DNA from: Neocallimastix lanati (nom. inval.)
Lineage: Eukaryota > Neocallimastigomycota > Neocallimastigomycetes > Neocallimastigales > Neocallimastigaceae
NCBI GenBank assembly: GCA_016946835.1
Contig: JACVTC010000013.1
Location: 1,659,501-1,723,500, forward strand
Reading direction: 5' to 3'
Length of the DNA: 64,000 bases
A program made the position numbers and the translations under genes. The notes under the pieces were generated by a model. That model saw only the letters and a program-made list of their open reading frames with translations. It was not told where the DNA came from and ran no database searches. Each line of letters starts with the position of its first letter. Position 1 is the first letter of the stretch. Below, piece by piece: positions 24,670 through 38,362 of the stretch.

Positions 24670-26960
24670 TCTTCCCTTAATTTTTCTCAAAATATAAAGA
24701 CAGCAAGTATTTTCTAATATATTATTTCACAATTTATTTTTATACTAATTATTACTAAGACAAATAATTTTTTTTGTAATATGAAACATGCAACTATTTA
24801 TTATTTACTTTTAATTTTATTACATTATCTTCCAATACACTTAACTAAATATATTAAAGATAACATTAATATTATAGATAAATATATATATATTTGTATA
24901 TAATATTAAGAATAAATTTACTAATACATGTATACGTCAAGTCATGCATTTACTCAATATTAATTTGATTTGATTATTTAAAAGAATTTTAAAGATAATA
25001 ACGATTTTCCCATAAAAAAAATAATCAAATGAATTCAATTCCAATTTAATTTTGTTATATAATCTATACAACAAATTATATATATAATTTTTAATGAATA
25101 TAAATAAATACATAATATTGCATATTATGTAATTAAAAAAATAATGCTTTTGAAAGATTTTTATAATTTGTCAATAACATGAATTATAAAATTTAATATT
25201 CATTTGCTATTAACTAATAGTATAATTCATTTTTTTAAACTTTTAACTTTGATATTTAAAATATGAAAAATGATTAGCCTTTTCTTATTGAACAAATATT
25301 AATACATTTATTTTTAATAATGGTCTAAATAATTAAAAATTAATAGATATTTATATAAATTATATACAAAAATTATTTTTATTCAATAACCTCTATAATA
25401 TATTCACTTTTTTAATTAAAATTTCAAATCTATATATTAATTATAATTTAATATATTCAATAAGATATTTTATAAACAAAACTTGATAGACATAGTACTA
25501 TATTAATTAAGGATATTATTAAGTACATATCTTTAAGTAATTCTTTTTAATTTTTATATATGAATTTATTAATATAATGTCTATTTTATAACTACCACAA
25601 ATTAGATTATTAGTCATATTTTTAATTTCAGTAATATTTATAATATTATTATTTAATAATAAAATCATATAAAAATATGATGATTTTTTTAATAAGAAAA
25701 ATAGTTTTGATAACTAAATATTTTATTTTGTTTTAAGAACTGAATACAATAATAAAAGTTAATGAACAAGTCTAAAAATAATATATAAACCCTTTTATCT
25801 TTCAATTAATATAATGATTTAATAAGTAGTAATATAATATATTTTTAATGATATTATTATAAATAATAAAAATAGAGTTTTATTTATAATAATAATATTT
25901 AATTATTATTATAATAAAGTTTACTTAGTTTAAAAAATTTATTTTTTTTAAAAATATTTTTATTCTCATTAAAAAAACAAATAAATATGTATAAAAAGAT
26001 ATTTATATTAAAAATACAAAAATATAAAATTAAAATCTTGTTGATTAAAAATTGTTTTAAAAAAAGTTTACTTATTTCCATTAACTAATTTGATTTAATA
26101 TTTTTATTAAATTATTATAATTTAATTAATTCACTAAAAAAGATCTTTGTGTTTAAATTCTTTTTTATTATATCCACTTTAATTATTTTTAAATTTTTAA
26201 TTTATACTAAAAAAAAAAAAAAAATTAAATATTAAAACTATAAATAATTAGTTTATGCAATATTTATTAATAAAATATTTATGGTTAAAAAAGATGATAT
26301 ATGTCTGTGTACAAATATTTTATAATTTAATTATTAGATATTTATTTAATACATTTCAAAGTTAAAATAATAGATATAAATTATTTTTTTATTTTCATTT
26401 ATAATTATTAAACTACATATTTTTTATATTTTTATTATTTATATAAATTTGTAGTAATAATAATTTTATTAAAATTTATTTGAATAGTTAAATTTAAATA
26501 AATACAACTGGATATATAAATATAATTAGATATGTAAATATGACTGGATATGTAAATATAATTGGATGTGTAAATATGACTGGCTAAGTATATATAAATA
26601 GATAGAATATAATGATAAATTTTGTAAGAAAAAGACAATTTATGACTTTATAAATATGAAAAATTTTATATTTAAATTAAGAACCAATAAAAGTAACTAT
26701 AATTTAAGAAAAGAAAATTAAAAAAAAAAAAGGACGAATTGCTTTTTTGACAATATAATAATATACTACTAATATTTTTGATTGAATTAATATAATTTTT
26801 TATTTATTTCTTTTAATTTCTTTTTTTTTAATTTATATTATTCCCTATTTTTATAATATTATTCCCTTTTATATAATATTAGTCCCTTTTTTATAATATA
26901 TTATTCCCTTTTTTTTAATATAGTCCCTTTTTTATAATATTATTCCTTTTTTTTTTTAAA
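24670..26960. repeat. Inner duplicated segment, right copy
   Basis: Second copy of 21870-23690, longer at its right end, with the ACTGGATATG array at 26500-26590 and the CCTTTTTTATAATATT array at 26830-26950. Minus frames inside (25899-26081, 26435-26638) are low-complexity and differ from the other copies, so they are not genes. Confidence 0.65.
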
Positions 26961-27299
26961 AAAAAAAAAATAATAATAATAAATTTGAAAATTATTTAAT
27001 TGAAAATTTTTTTTTTTAATTTAGTATTTAATGTCAAAAAATAAATAATTTAATGTTTAAAAGGAATTTATATTATTTTAATTTTATTTAAATTATTTAT
27101 TTTAATAATATAAATTCCTTTTAAACATTAACATAAAATAATATGCTTTTTAAGATTATAAATAATTAGTAAAATTTTATTTACATTAATATTTATTTTT
27201 ATTATTATTAATATTATACAAATATTTTTATATTTTATTTAAAAATTAATATTTTGTATTATTATATATTTATATATATTTTTTTTATTTTAATATGTA
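26961..27299. other. AT-rich spacer
   Basis: Collinear with 16535-16760 and 32520-32750 through TTTAGTATTTAATGTCAAAA and CCTTTTAAACATTAACATAA. An inverted duplicate of the latter word at 27050-27075 (AATGTTTAAAAGGAATTTAT) faces it across about 50 bases. No gene. Confidence 0.5.
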
Positions 27300-27620
27300 A
27301 AGTTAATGAGTAAAATTAGAGTAAAATTAAAGAATTAGTTAAAGAATAAAGTTAATGAGTAAAATTCAAGAGTAGTAAAATTCAAGAGTAAAATTCAAAA
27401 GTAAAATTTAAGAAAATAAAAGAGTAAAATTAATGAGTATAATTAATAAAACTAATGAATAAAAAAACTAATGAGAAAAATTAATGAACAAAATTAATGA
27501 ACAAAATTAATGATCAAAATTAAGGAGTAAAATTAAAGAGTAAAATTAAATAGTAAAATTTAAGAAAATAAAAGAGTAAAATTAATGAGTATAATTAATA
27601 AAGTAAAATTAATGAGTAAA
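27300..27620. repeat. AGTAAAATTAATG tandem array
   Basis: About 22 degenerate units of 12-14 bases (AGTAAAATTAATG, AGTAAAATTCAAG, AACAAAATTAATG). Shorter versions lie at 17150-17210 and 32990-33150 in the neighbouring units. Confidence 0.75.
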
Positions 27621-27779
27621 ATTCTATTTACAATAATATTTATTTTTATTATTATCAATATATACATATATATACATATTTTATATAACATTATTTATAT
27701 TACATTATTTTTATATATATATTTTTATTTTTAACTTATATAATATATTTGTGTACATGGTATATTAAATTAAAACTTC

Positions 27780-28073
27780 ATTATTAAAAAAAATTGTTTA
27801 AGAGAAAAAAGTAAATTTAATTCTAATTTATTTCAATTTTAAATTTCATTAATATTAATGAAATTTAAAAATATATTTAATAATTTAAAAAAAAAAAAAG
27901 CATTTCAATTTTATAATTGATTATATAGTTTGTATGGCCCTAAATATAAATTAATTTATTGCAGTTATATTACACATTTTTTTTTCGAATTTCATTTCTC
28001 ACAGAAACTAAAATCATTATATTTAAAAATAAAAATTGTTATTATCGCTAATAAGTTATTCATCCTTTTATAT
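27780..28073. repeat. Conserved 3' flank with hairpin repeat, below copy 3
   Basis: Contains the perfect palindrome TTTCATTAATATTAATGAAA at about 27843, then ATGGCCCTAAATATAAATTA and TTTCTCACAGAAACTAAAAT, in the same order and spacing as below copies 2 and 4. Confidence 0.7.
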
Positions 28074-28457
28074 TTAGCTTTCATTACATTGAACAGTATT
28101 TAATATAGCATGAGGAACTGAGTGTTTTCTTGTAATAGATTTAGCATCAAAACAAACTTTAGCTCCTGGACGAGAAAGAATTCCATCCTTTAAAGTCCAT
28201 CCAAGATTCTGACTTGGAACAAATTCTTTAAATCCATTCGCTTTTAACCATTTATTACATTCAAGGAATAAAGCTTTCGCAAGATCATGAATACTTGGAT
28301 TTTTATTGCCTTCACTTTTAATTTTTTTAAGGACCATATCAGCATTTGGAAATGGAGATTTTGGTTTAAATTCCATATTTTTACAAGATGGTTCTCTTTT
28401 GAGACGCATCATCATTGGAATAACATGACGATAGTGATGAGTATTGTTAGAATCCAT
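28074..28457 (-). CDS. Small basic protein, cluster family, copy 3
   Basis: 127 aa. Differs from copy 2 by Ser3 for Thr3 and by only a few tail residues (SITRKHSVPHAILNTVQCNES), ending two codons earlier. The conserved core is unchanged. It is thus the closest relative of copy 2, consistent with the shared upstream and downstream flanks. No known domain; a cytosolic or nuclear basic protein is the only guess the sequence allows (no signal peptide or hydrophobic segment). The plus-strand frame at 28287-28568 is a shadow of the complementary strand. Confidence 0.75.
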   Translation of the reverse strand: MDSNNTHHYRHVIPMMMRLKREPSCKNMEFKPKSPFPNADMVLKKIKSEGNKNPSIHDLAKALFLECNKWLKANGFKEFVPSQNLGWTLKDGILSRPGAKVCFDAKSITRKHSVPHAILNTVQCNES

Positions 28458-30308
28458 TATTTCAAAATTATAAATTTAAATTTTTTTGAAAAAAAAATTA
28501 ATTATTTAATTATTTTCTTAATAATAGTATTTAAAAGGAAATCTTTATTAAAAATTAAAAATAAATAATATAAAATAAAAGAAAAAAAATTTTTTATTTA
28601 AAGAAAAAAATCTTCATTTTTATATTTTTTTTTCATTAATCAAAGGATAAAATACATTTTTATATATTTTTTTTTTTTTTCATTAATCAAAGTTAAACAT
28701 ATTAATATGATTAAAGTTTATAGAAATATTATATTTTAATAAATTAAAATTTAAATTAATTTTTGTCAAATAGAAATTAAAATAATTTGTCAATTTTAAA
28801 TGATTCGAAATTTTATTAACAAAAATAAAGTTTTTAAAAATTATTATTTTTAGTCTCATACATTTTTGAAAATTTAGACAATAAAAAATTTAAAATTATT
28901 TTAAATATAAAAATTACTTTTATATTTTAATTAATTAAAAAATGGACCCTAATATTATCCGAATAATATAATTTATAGATTTTTTAATTATAATTAAAAA
29001 TTATTAAATTGGTATAGATCAAATTATTATCATTATATATTGAGATTGATCTTTAAGAAAAAAAATCATTCTAAAATAAAATTTATTATATTATTAGTAA
29101 AGTCAAATTTTTATATAGATATAGATGATATTGAATTAAATGAAATAGTATTACGTATATACAATTAATTCTTATCTATTTATGTAGATAATATTTTAGA
29201 GAATTGATATATTTTAATGTAATAAAAAAAATATTAAATAAAAGAAAATACAAAATAATAATATTATGATATAGAAAATGTTTAACCCTTATTCAATATA
29301 ACATATATTATATATATTCACCATTAATTTTATTATTATAATGTTTCTTAAAGAAAATTAAAATAATACCAAAAGTATTTTTATAGTTACAATATTGACA
29401 TTTAAATATTTATTCATATATATACATATATTAAATTGATTCAATGTTCATTTAAAAAAGAAAATTATAAATTGTTATATAATTCAATTATTTACTAACG
29501 AATTATTATTTATATAAATTTTATTATTTCAGACAATTATTTTAATTTATTTTAATTATTTTTAAAAATGTAATAGATCACTAATAAAATATATATATAT
29601 ATATATATACACTATATTTGTATATTAATATTTATGCTTATATATTTATAATTGTATATTAATATTTATATTTTTAAATAAAAAAAAACCTTTTCTAAAG
29701 AAATAGAAATTTAGTTATAATTTTAAATTTTATTAATAATTGAATTTAAAAAACTAAAAATAAAAATAAAAATAAAAATAAATATAAAAATAAAAATTCA
29801 TTTCATATTTTTTAATAACAACCAATTTAAATTTAATAAAATTTAAATTAAAAATATTTTAAAAATTATATTTCGTATTAATAGTCTTTATAAATATACA
29901 ATTAAAGAACAATAAAAAAAATATATATATATATTTATATGTAAAAGAAAAATGAACTTATATAAAGTTCATATTATTATATTAATATATTAAAATTTAA
30001 ATTAATGTTTATCAAATAATAAAAATTTCACCAATCTTGTTAATATGATTAATAGGATTTCAAAATCAAATCAAGTTTTGTATATTTAAATCATTATCTT
30101 TAAAAATTTAAATTATCTAAATTTTCAAAGACTAATAAGTTTTATATTTCATTAATTATAAAAAATGAACCTTGTCTTAACAAGAATAAAATAAAATTAG
30201 CGACCTTATAATTAAAGATTATTAATATAGATATTCAAAAGTAATTATCATAGTAGATAATTACAAAAATTATTATTAATAAAAAATCTTCTAGCATTAT
30301 TAATAATT

Positions 30309-30341
<33 letters not shown>

Positions 30342-30720
30342 CTTAATAATATTATATGAAAAATATGTTGTATTTAAATAATATATATTATATTAATAAT
30401 TATTAATTTAATAATGTTTCATATTAAAAAATTTCAATGATAATACTTTATAATAAATTTTATTAATAAATAGGTTAAATAGGTAAATGATAAAAAATTT
30501 TAATTCTTTTCAAAGTTTCTTATATTTTATTTCAAATTTATTTAAATATATAATATAAATATTTGATTAATTATTATTCATGTTAATTTATTAATATAAA
30601 AATCATAATCATCGTTAGTGTTTAGAATTTTGTTAAATAATTAATTTATATAGAAAGAATTATATAATTTATATTTATTTTTTAGTAAAACAATGTATAT
30701 ATTTCTTAAAATAAAGCTAA
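28458..30720. repeat. Upstream duplication block, copy C (shortened)
   Basis: Collinear with 10331 onward to about 29400, then jumps to the block containing hairpin copy 29705-29765 and the TTTCACCAATCTTG landmark (30025). Relative to the first unit, deletions account for the shorter gene-to-gene spacing. Contains an AAAAAT tandem at 29750-29795 and an A run at 30315-30340. No gene. Confidence 0.6.
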
Positions 30721-32281
30721 TAACTATTTATTTCCTTTCTTAATTTTTTTCAAAATATAAAAGACAACAAGAATTTTCTAATATATTATTTCACAATTTA
30801 TTTTTATACTAATTATTACTAAAACAAATATTTTTTTATAATATGTAACATACAACTATTTATTATTTACTTTTAATTTTATTACATTATCTATCAATAT
30901 ACTTAACACTAAATATATTAAATTATATATTATTTTTATAGATAAATATATTATAAATTTAATTTTAAGAATAAAATTAGTAATACAAAAATATGTCAAG
31001 TCATGCATTTATTCTATATTAATTTGATTTGATTATTTAAAAGAAATTTATAATTATTAAGTAGTAATAACAATTTTCTCATAAAAAATAATCAAATGAA
31101 TTCAATTCCGATTTAAGTGATTAGCCTTTTCTTATTGAACAAATATTAATACATTTATTTTTAATAATGGTTTAAATAATTAAAAATTAATAGATATTTA
31201 TATAAACTATATAAAAATTATTTTTATTCATTAACTTCTATAACATATTCACTTTTTTAATTAGAATTTCAATTCTATTTATTAATTATAATTTAATTTA
31301 TTCAATTATTAATTACATATCTTTAATTCTTATTAATATTTATTTTTATATATTTATGAATTTATTAATATAATGTCTATTTTATAACTACCAAAGATTA
31401 GATTATTAGTCATATTATTATTTAATAATAAAATCATGTAATAATAAGATAATGATTCTTTTAATAATAAAAATGGTTAAGATAATTTAAAATTTTATTT
31501 TTGTTATAAGAACTGAATACATTAATTATTATAATTTAATTAATTCAACTAAAAAACTTGTTCGTGATAAAAATCTTTTTTAATATATCCACATTAATTA
31601 TTTTTAAATTTTTAATTTTTACTAAAAAAAAATTTTTTACTAAAAAAAAAATTTAATATTTAACTATAAATAATTTTAATAATATTATTTATAAATAATA
31701 TTTTAAGCAATATTTATTAATAAAATATTTATAGTTAAAAAAAGATGATATATGTCAATATACAAATATTTTATAATTTAATTATTAGATATTGATTCAA
31801 AATTATTTATATATCTCAAAGTTAAAAAAATAATAGATATATAAACTATTTTTTTTTCAGTTGTAATTATTAAACCGTATATTTTTTATATATTTATTAA
31901 GCATTAACTATTTGTAAAATAGTAAATAGAAAAATATATCAATGTATATTCAAATTTATATTAAAATTCGTTTAAATGGTTAAATTTAAATTAAATACTG
32001 GATATGTATATGTAAATGCATATACATACAGGATATGCAAATACAACTGAATACTGAATATGTAAATATAACTGGATATGTAAATACAACTAGATATGTA
32101 AATATGACTGGCTAAGTATATATAAATAGATAGAATATTAATAATAAATTCTATAAGAAAAAGGCATATGAATATGAAAATTTTTATTTTTCAATCAAGA
32201 ACCAATGAAAGTAACTATAATTTAAGAAAAGAAAATTAAAAAAAAACAAAAAAACAAAAAAACAAAACAAAACCAAAAAAA

Positions 32282-32314
<33 letters not shown>

Positions 32315-32386
32315 ACCAATTGCTTTTTTGATAATATAATATTATATAACTAATATTTTTGATTGAATATATATAATTTATTTGTT

Positions 32387-32432
<46 letters not shown>

Positions 32433-32600
32433 TTATTCCCTTTTTATATTATTCCCTTTTTTATAATATTATTCCCTTTTTATAATATTAGTCTTTTTTT
32501 ATAATATATTATATTCCTTTGTTTTTTATAAAAAAAAAAAATAATAATAAATTTGAATATTAATTGATAAAAATTTCCTTTTTTTTTTTTTTTTTTTAAT
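30721..32600. repeat. Third copy of the inner duplicated segment
   Basis: Collinear with 21870-23690 and 24670-26960. It carries the ACTGGATATG minisatellite at 31995-32115 and the CCTTTTTATAATATT array at 32430-32520, interrupted by long A and T runs (32286-32312, 32391-32429). Confidence 0.6.
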
Positions 32601-32810
32601 TTAGTATTAAATGTCAAAAAATAATTAAAATAAAAAATATGTATTCCTTTTAAACATTAACATAAAATAATATGCTTTTTAAGATTATAAATAATGATTA
32701 AAATTTTATTCATGTTAATATTTATTTTTATTATTATCAATATTATACATGTATATATATATATTATATAGCATTCATTTTAATGTATTATATATATATA
32801 TATTTATTTT

Positions 32811-32990
32811 TGTTAAGAGTTATGAATTTATAATTATGTCAATTTTATTAATATATTTTATGATAATGTGGCTTATATATTATTTATATTACAACATGTT
32901 TCAATACATTTGATGTATAAGTCACATTGTATTTATGTTTCAATACATTTGAAGTTAATTTTTCATACATTTCACATATTCTAATAATTT
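32811..32990. mobile_element. Truncated copy of the fold-back element end
   Basis: Starts with the element terminus TGTTAAGAGTTATGAATTTA and runs into TTTATTAATATATTTTATGA and ATGTGGCTTATATA, the same order as the outer arm of the 2.9-4.5 kb element. It then shows a local duplication of TGTTTCAATACATTTGA (32901 and 32937). The inner arm and the second arm are absent. Confidence 0.6.
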
Positions 32991-33366
32991 TAATGAGTAG
33001 AATTAATGAGTAAAATTAAAGTATAAGATTAATGAATATAATTAAAAAGTAGTAAAATTAACAAGTACAATTAAAGAGTAGAATTAAAGAGTAGAATTAA
33101 ATAGTAAAATTAAATAGTAAAATTAATGAGTAAAATTAATGAGTGAAATTCTATTTACAGTAATATTTATTTTTAAATTATTATCAATTTATACATTTAT
33201 TTACATTTATTTTTATTATCAATTTATACATTTATTTACATAATTTATATATCATTATTTATTTTACATTATTATATATTTATATATATATTATTATATA
33301 ATATATTTATATTTTTTATATATTTTCTAGACTTATAGTATATATTTATATACAGGGTATATTAAA

Positions 33367-33670
33367 ACTTCATTAATTCTAATTTATTTCAATTTTAAAT
33401 TTCATTAATATTAATGAAATTTAAAAAAGAAATTGAAAATTTTAAAAAAAAAAAAAAAAAAAAAAGCAATTTAATATTATTTATTTATTATACAGTTTGC
33501 ATGGCCCTAAATGTAAATTTATTCATTGCAGTTATATTATACATTTTTTTATTTTTATTTTATTTTTTTTTTTTTTTTGAATTTTTTCTCACAGAAACTG
33601 AAATAATTATATTTAAAAACATAAATTGTTATTTTAGTTATTCATTATTTTATATTTAGTCCTCATCACG
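33367..33670. repeat. Conserved 3' flank with hairpin repeat, below copy 4
   Basis: Has the palindrome TTTCATTAATATTAATGAAA (33400), an A run, ATGGCCCTAAATGTAAATTT (33499), and TTTCTCACAGAAACTGAAAT (33583) directly below the gene. The plus frame at 33414-33659 runs over this and is low-complexity K/F. Confidence 0.7.
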
Positions 33671-34042
33671 TTAAGGAGTACTTAATAAAGCTTTAGAAAT
33701 TGATTGTTTTCTTGTAATAGATTTAGCATCAAAACAAACTTTAGCTCCTGGACGAGAAAGAATACCATCTTTTAAAGTCCATCCAAGATTCTGACTTGGA
33801 ACAAATTCTTTAAATCCATTGGTTTTTAACCATTTATTACATTCAAGGAATAAGGCTTTTGCAAGATCATGAATACTTGGATTATTATTACCTTTACTTT
33901 TAATTTTTTTAAGGACCATATCAGCATTTGGAAATGGAGTTTCTGGTTTAAATTCCATATTTTTACAAGATGGATCTCTTTTAAAACGCATCATAGTTGG
34001 AATAACATGACGATATTTGCGATTTGTAATAGTAGTAGCCAT
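33671..34042 (-). CDS. Small basic protein, cluster family, copy 4
   Basis: 123 aa, the shortest open copy. The N-terminus (MATTITNRK) resembles the 42.9 kb copy rather than copies 1-3. The core is YRHVIPTMMRFKRDPSCKN, then TPFPNA, NPSIHDLAKALFLECNKW, PSQNLGWTLKDG and SRPGAKVCFDAKS. It ends early with KALLSTP. Conservative changes (R/K, E/D, S/T) are scattered in the core, so it is older than the 1-3 split. Its downstream flank matches copies 2 and 3, while its upstream flank does not, marking the edge of the segmental duplication. Function unknown. Confidence 0.75.
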   Translation of the reverse strand: MATTITNRKYRHVIPTMMRFKRDPSCKNMEFKPETPFPNADMVLKKIKSKGNNNPSIHDLAKALFLECNKWLKTNGFKEFVPSQNLGWTLKDGILSRPGAKVCFDAKSITRKQSISKALLSTP

Positions 34043-35039
34043 TTTTATTTGGTTATTAATTTAAATAAATATAAATAGAATAATCTTTGTAATATTTTTT
34101 TTTTTTTTTACTGAATAATTAAATTTTAGATTTAACAAAATACACTTTTGAAAGAAAATTCGATCATATTTATATTTTTTTATATATATTTTAAAAAATA
34201 ATAAATATAAAAAAAATTTAAAGCATATAAAAGAAAAAAAAACTTTATTTATTATCAAAAGTATTTTAAGACCTAACTATCTTATTGGATTAAGATTAAT
34301 AAATAATAGTTGATTATTAGTTAAAAGTTCTTTATGTTATATGTTAAATGTTAAATATTTTAATATATTTTAAATTTTTTTTTTCTTAAGAATAATGAAA
34401 AATAAATATATTAAAATTTTTTTTTAATTTAAATTAAAGAAAAAAAAAAAAAAAAAAAGTATTTAGTTTTAATTAAGAAAAATTGATTATAATTATTTAT
34501 TCATAATTTATTATTATTAATGGTTTTAATTATTGAAAGAACAGTTTTCCAATTATTTTATATTTATTTTTAGATATTTTGTTAATATAATAAATAATAT
34601 AGAAAAAAATTCTAAAAAGAAAATAAATTACGAAAAAGTTTAATATTAAAAAAAAAAAATGTTAATTTTATAAAGTATTTAATAAATGTTGAAGAAATAT
34701 AAAAATTTTATTGATTAAATATTTAAATGAACAATAATAATAAAAATGAAGAATTTTTTTATTCATAAATAAAATAAAAAATTAAAATTCATATTATATG
34801 AATTTGATTTGATTATCCCAAATAAATATTCATATTATTAGAGTTTGAATTGATTATTCAGATATATATAAGTTAAACAGCCAAAAGCAACAGTAAGCTA
34901 TTTCATTATATATATATATAAAAAGTTCAGATTGATCCATTGTCAATCCAAAAACAAATAGAGTATTTTACATCCAAGTAAAATCCACATTTTTACTTTG
35001 AAGTCAATATTCCGTTTATTCATTATGATTTAATTAATT

Positions 35040-35101
<62 letters not shown>

Positions 35102-36009
35102 ACTTTTTTTTTTATTTTTATTTTTATGATAAAATTTCTTTACTTTTCTTAACAAATATTTAATCAAATTTGTTTATTTTTAAATTTTACAAAAATACAC
35201 AAAAAAAAAAATATATATATATATATATATATTTATTTATTTATTTATATTACATTATATATTATATATTGGATCTATATATAATTTTTTTTATAATTTT
35301 ATTATATTCATTAATATATAATTAATGGTTGTTTTTTTTAATTATTATTAATATATTAAATCTAAAAGTTTAAAAAAAATTATAGATATATATTATTATT
35401 ATTTTTTTCTTACTACTCTAATAATTATACTATATATTTCAAAAGATTAAGATATATTAAAATAGTAATAAATTTGTTATTATTTTTACACAAATTTATA
35501 TTAAAATGAATTATATTTGAATATATTAATATAGTTGTATAATATAAAATAAATGAAGCCTATTCGAAAAAGATAAATGGAAAATATAGTTTTTGTATTT
35601 CAATTACCAACAAAAAAAAATTAATTAATTAATTAATTAATAATATAAAGAAAAAAAAAACTTTTTTAAAGATATTATATTACACTAATATAATTTACTT
35701 TTTTTTTTTTTTTTATAATATTATTCCTTTTATATATATATATAAATATATATTATTCCTTTTTTACAAAATAAAGATTGTGTAAAGTTTTTTTAATCTA
35801 AAATTTATTTTTCATTCATTAAAAAAAAGAGTTCCTAATAACTTTTTAAATATTACTAAAATAATGATAATAGCATAATTATTATTATAATTCTTAATTA
35901 TCATAAAATAATATTTTTTATGATAAGATTACATAAGTATCATACTTATATTTATATATATATATATTTATTTTTATAATTATTTTATCCTATAATATAT
36001 ATAATATAT
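34043..36009. other. AT-rich spacer with a diverged duplication remnant
   Basis: No gene. The patch at 34800-35035 (GATTGATCCATTGTCAATCC and neighbours) is a distant relative of 11800-11900 in the upstream block. A 48-base A run lies at 35041-35088 and a TTAA run at 35620-35642. The minus frame at 34061-34258 is low-complexity F/K/I. Confidence 0.45.
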
Positions 36010-36200
36010 TTATGTACATGGTATATTATAGCTTCTTCATTGAAAAAAAAACAGTAATTAATTCAAATTTGTTATGATTTTGAATCTATTGATATTAATA
36101 AAATTCAATAAGAAATTGAAAAAAAAAAATTATTTTATTTATATATTTAAGAAATTAATATGATCTTAAATCTCATAATTCATTACAGATATTTTCACTT
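36010..36200. repeat. Gene-less copy of the conserved 3' flank
   Basis: Degenerate but collinear with 17450-17700: TGTACATGGTATATT (36013), the A-rich hairpin region (about 36060-36125), CCTAAAT-like sequence near 36165, and TTCATTACAGATATTTT. Where a small-protein gene would follow to the right, there is instead the TTC/TTA microsatellite, so a gene copy was lost here. Confidence 0.5.
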
Positions 36201-36779
<579 letters not shown>

Positions 36780-37155
36780 ATTATTATTATTATAAATTTA
36801 ACTTTATTAAAAATTTAATTAAAAATATTAAATTTATGGCTCTAAAAGAAATATAAGTGATAAATAATTTATGGATACATATATACAAATAGTTTATATA
36901 TATAGAAACTATTTATATATATTTTAATGTATTATGTAAATTAAAATTTTAATTAATTTTTATCAAATAAAAAATATATATTTAGACATAAATAACATAT
37001 CATTAGATTTAAATTTTCTTTAAAAAAAAAAAAATACACCTTATATAAATTATTGTATTAATAATTAATTATTTTAATAAAATCATATAGGGTTATATGT
37101 ATTCAACTAATTGTTCAATTTCATCTATTTATATAAAAAAAATTAATACTAATAA
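36780..37155. other. AT-rich spacer
   Basis: No gene or clear repeat beyond A/T runs; a weak similarity to the flank block around TTAAATTTATGGCTCTAAAAGA (36832) hints at another decayed family flank. Confidence 0.35.
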
Positions 37156-37750
37156 ATTTATATACTATAAGAAAAGAGAAAGAAAAAGAAAAAAAAAAAA
37201 GAAAATTCTAAATAATATCATAACGGATAAAAGGAAGTTATTTATATATTATATGTAATATATACTATTAATAATTAAAAATTATAATATTTTTAGGAAT
37301 TTCAATATTTTTTAGATTATTAATACTATAATACATTAGTAAATTAAAATAAATAACATCCTTTTTTTTTTTATTAACTATAAGAAAAGAGAAAGAAGAA
37401 GAGAAAAAAAAAGAAGAAAAAAAATACTAAATAATATCATAACGGATAAAAGCAAGTTATTTTAATATATTATATGTAATATATAGTAATATATACTATT
37501 AATAATTAAAAATTATAATATTTTCAGGAATTTCAATATTTTTTAGATTAATAATACTATAATACATTAATAAGTTAAAATAAGTAACATATTTTTTTTA
37601 TACTATAAGAAAAGAGAAAGAAGAGGAGAAAAAAAAATAATAATATCATAACAGATAAATACTAGTTATGTATATATTATATGTAATATGTAATATATAC
37701 TAATTATAAATTAAAGTATTTTTAGATTTAAGATTATTAATACTATAATA
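37156..37750. repeat. Three tandem copies of a roughly 220-base unit
   Basis: Each unit starts with ACTATAAGAAAAGAGAAAGA (about 37160, 37377 and 37602), continues with an A/G-rich run, ATATCATAACGGATAAA, TTATATGTAATATATA, GGAATTTCAATATTTTTTAG and TAATACTATAATACATTA. The third unit is shortened. Copies are very similar, so the tandem duplication is fairly recent. Confidence 0.8.
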
Positions 37751-37781
37751 AAATAAATAATATCAAATTATTGGATTAATT

Positions 37782-37812
<31 letters not shown>

Positions 37813-38156
37813 ATTTGTTTAATTATAAATTAACTTTTTATTTCTAAAAATAAATTTAAAGTTTTTGAATAAAAATTTAAAGTTTTATTTTTTTTAATAT
37901 AGATATAAACTAAAAATGTTAATAAAAAATTTTAAAATTTACCTATAAGATTATGAATTTATTTAAAATTTATTTTGATTTATTTTTAATTGTTTTTTTT
38001 ATTAAACTCTTTAGTAAATAATAAAAAAAATATGAATTTAATATTATAGTAAAATAAGAAATTGTTTAATAAGTAAACCATTTAGGAATGATTAGAATTT
38101 GTAATATAAAAATTTGAATAAATTATCTAAAAGAGTATCCATAGTTGAAAGTTAAC

Positions 38157-38362
38157 AGTAATGATTTCATCATAGAAAATATTCATTTAATACCAACTTA
38201 AAAAAATTACAAAAAGCAAAATATCAAAATTCTTTAGCAAATTAAAAAATTTTTTTTTAAGTTGGTATTAAATGAATATTTTCAATGATGAAATCATTAC
38301 TGTTGTTATTTTTTTTTTAATAATTTAAATATTAAAGAATTTTGATATTTTGCTTTTTGTAA
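38157..38362. repeat. Interlocked inverted repeats (A B A' B')
   Basis: Segment A (about 38157-38200, with TTCATTTAATACCAACTTA) pairs with A' (about 38257-38303). Segment B (about 38210-38237, ACAAAAAGCAAAATATCAAA) pairs with B' (about 38334-38362). The order A-B-A'-B' is that of a pseudoknot or of a partial duplication with inversion. All four segments are near-perfect matches. Confidence 0.8.
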
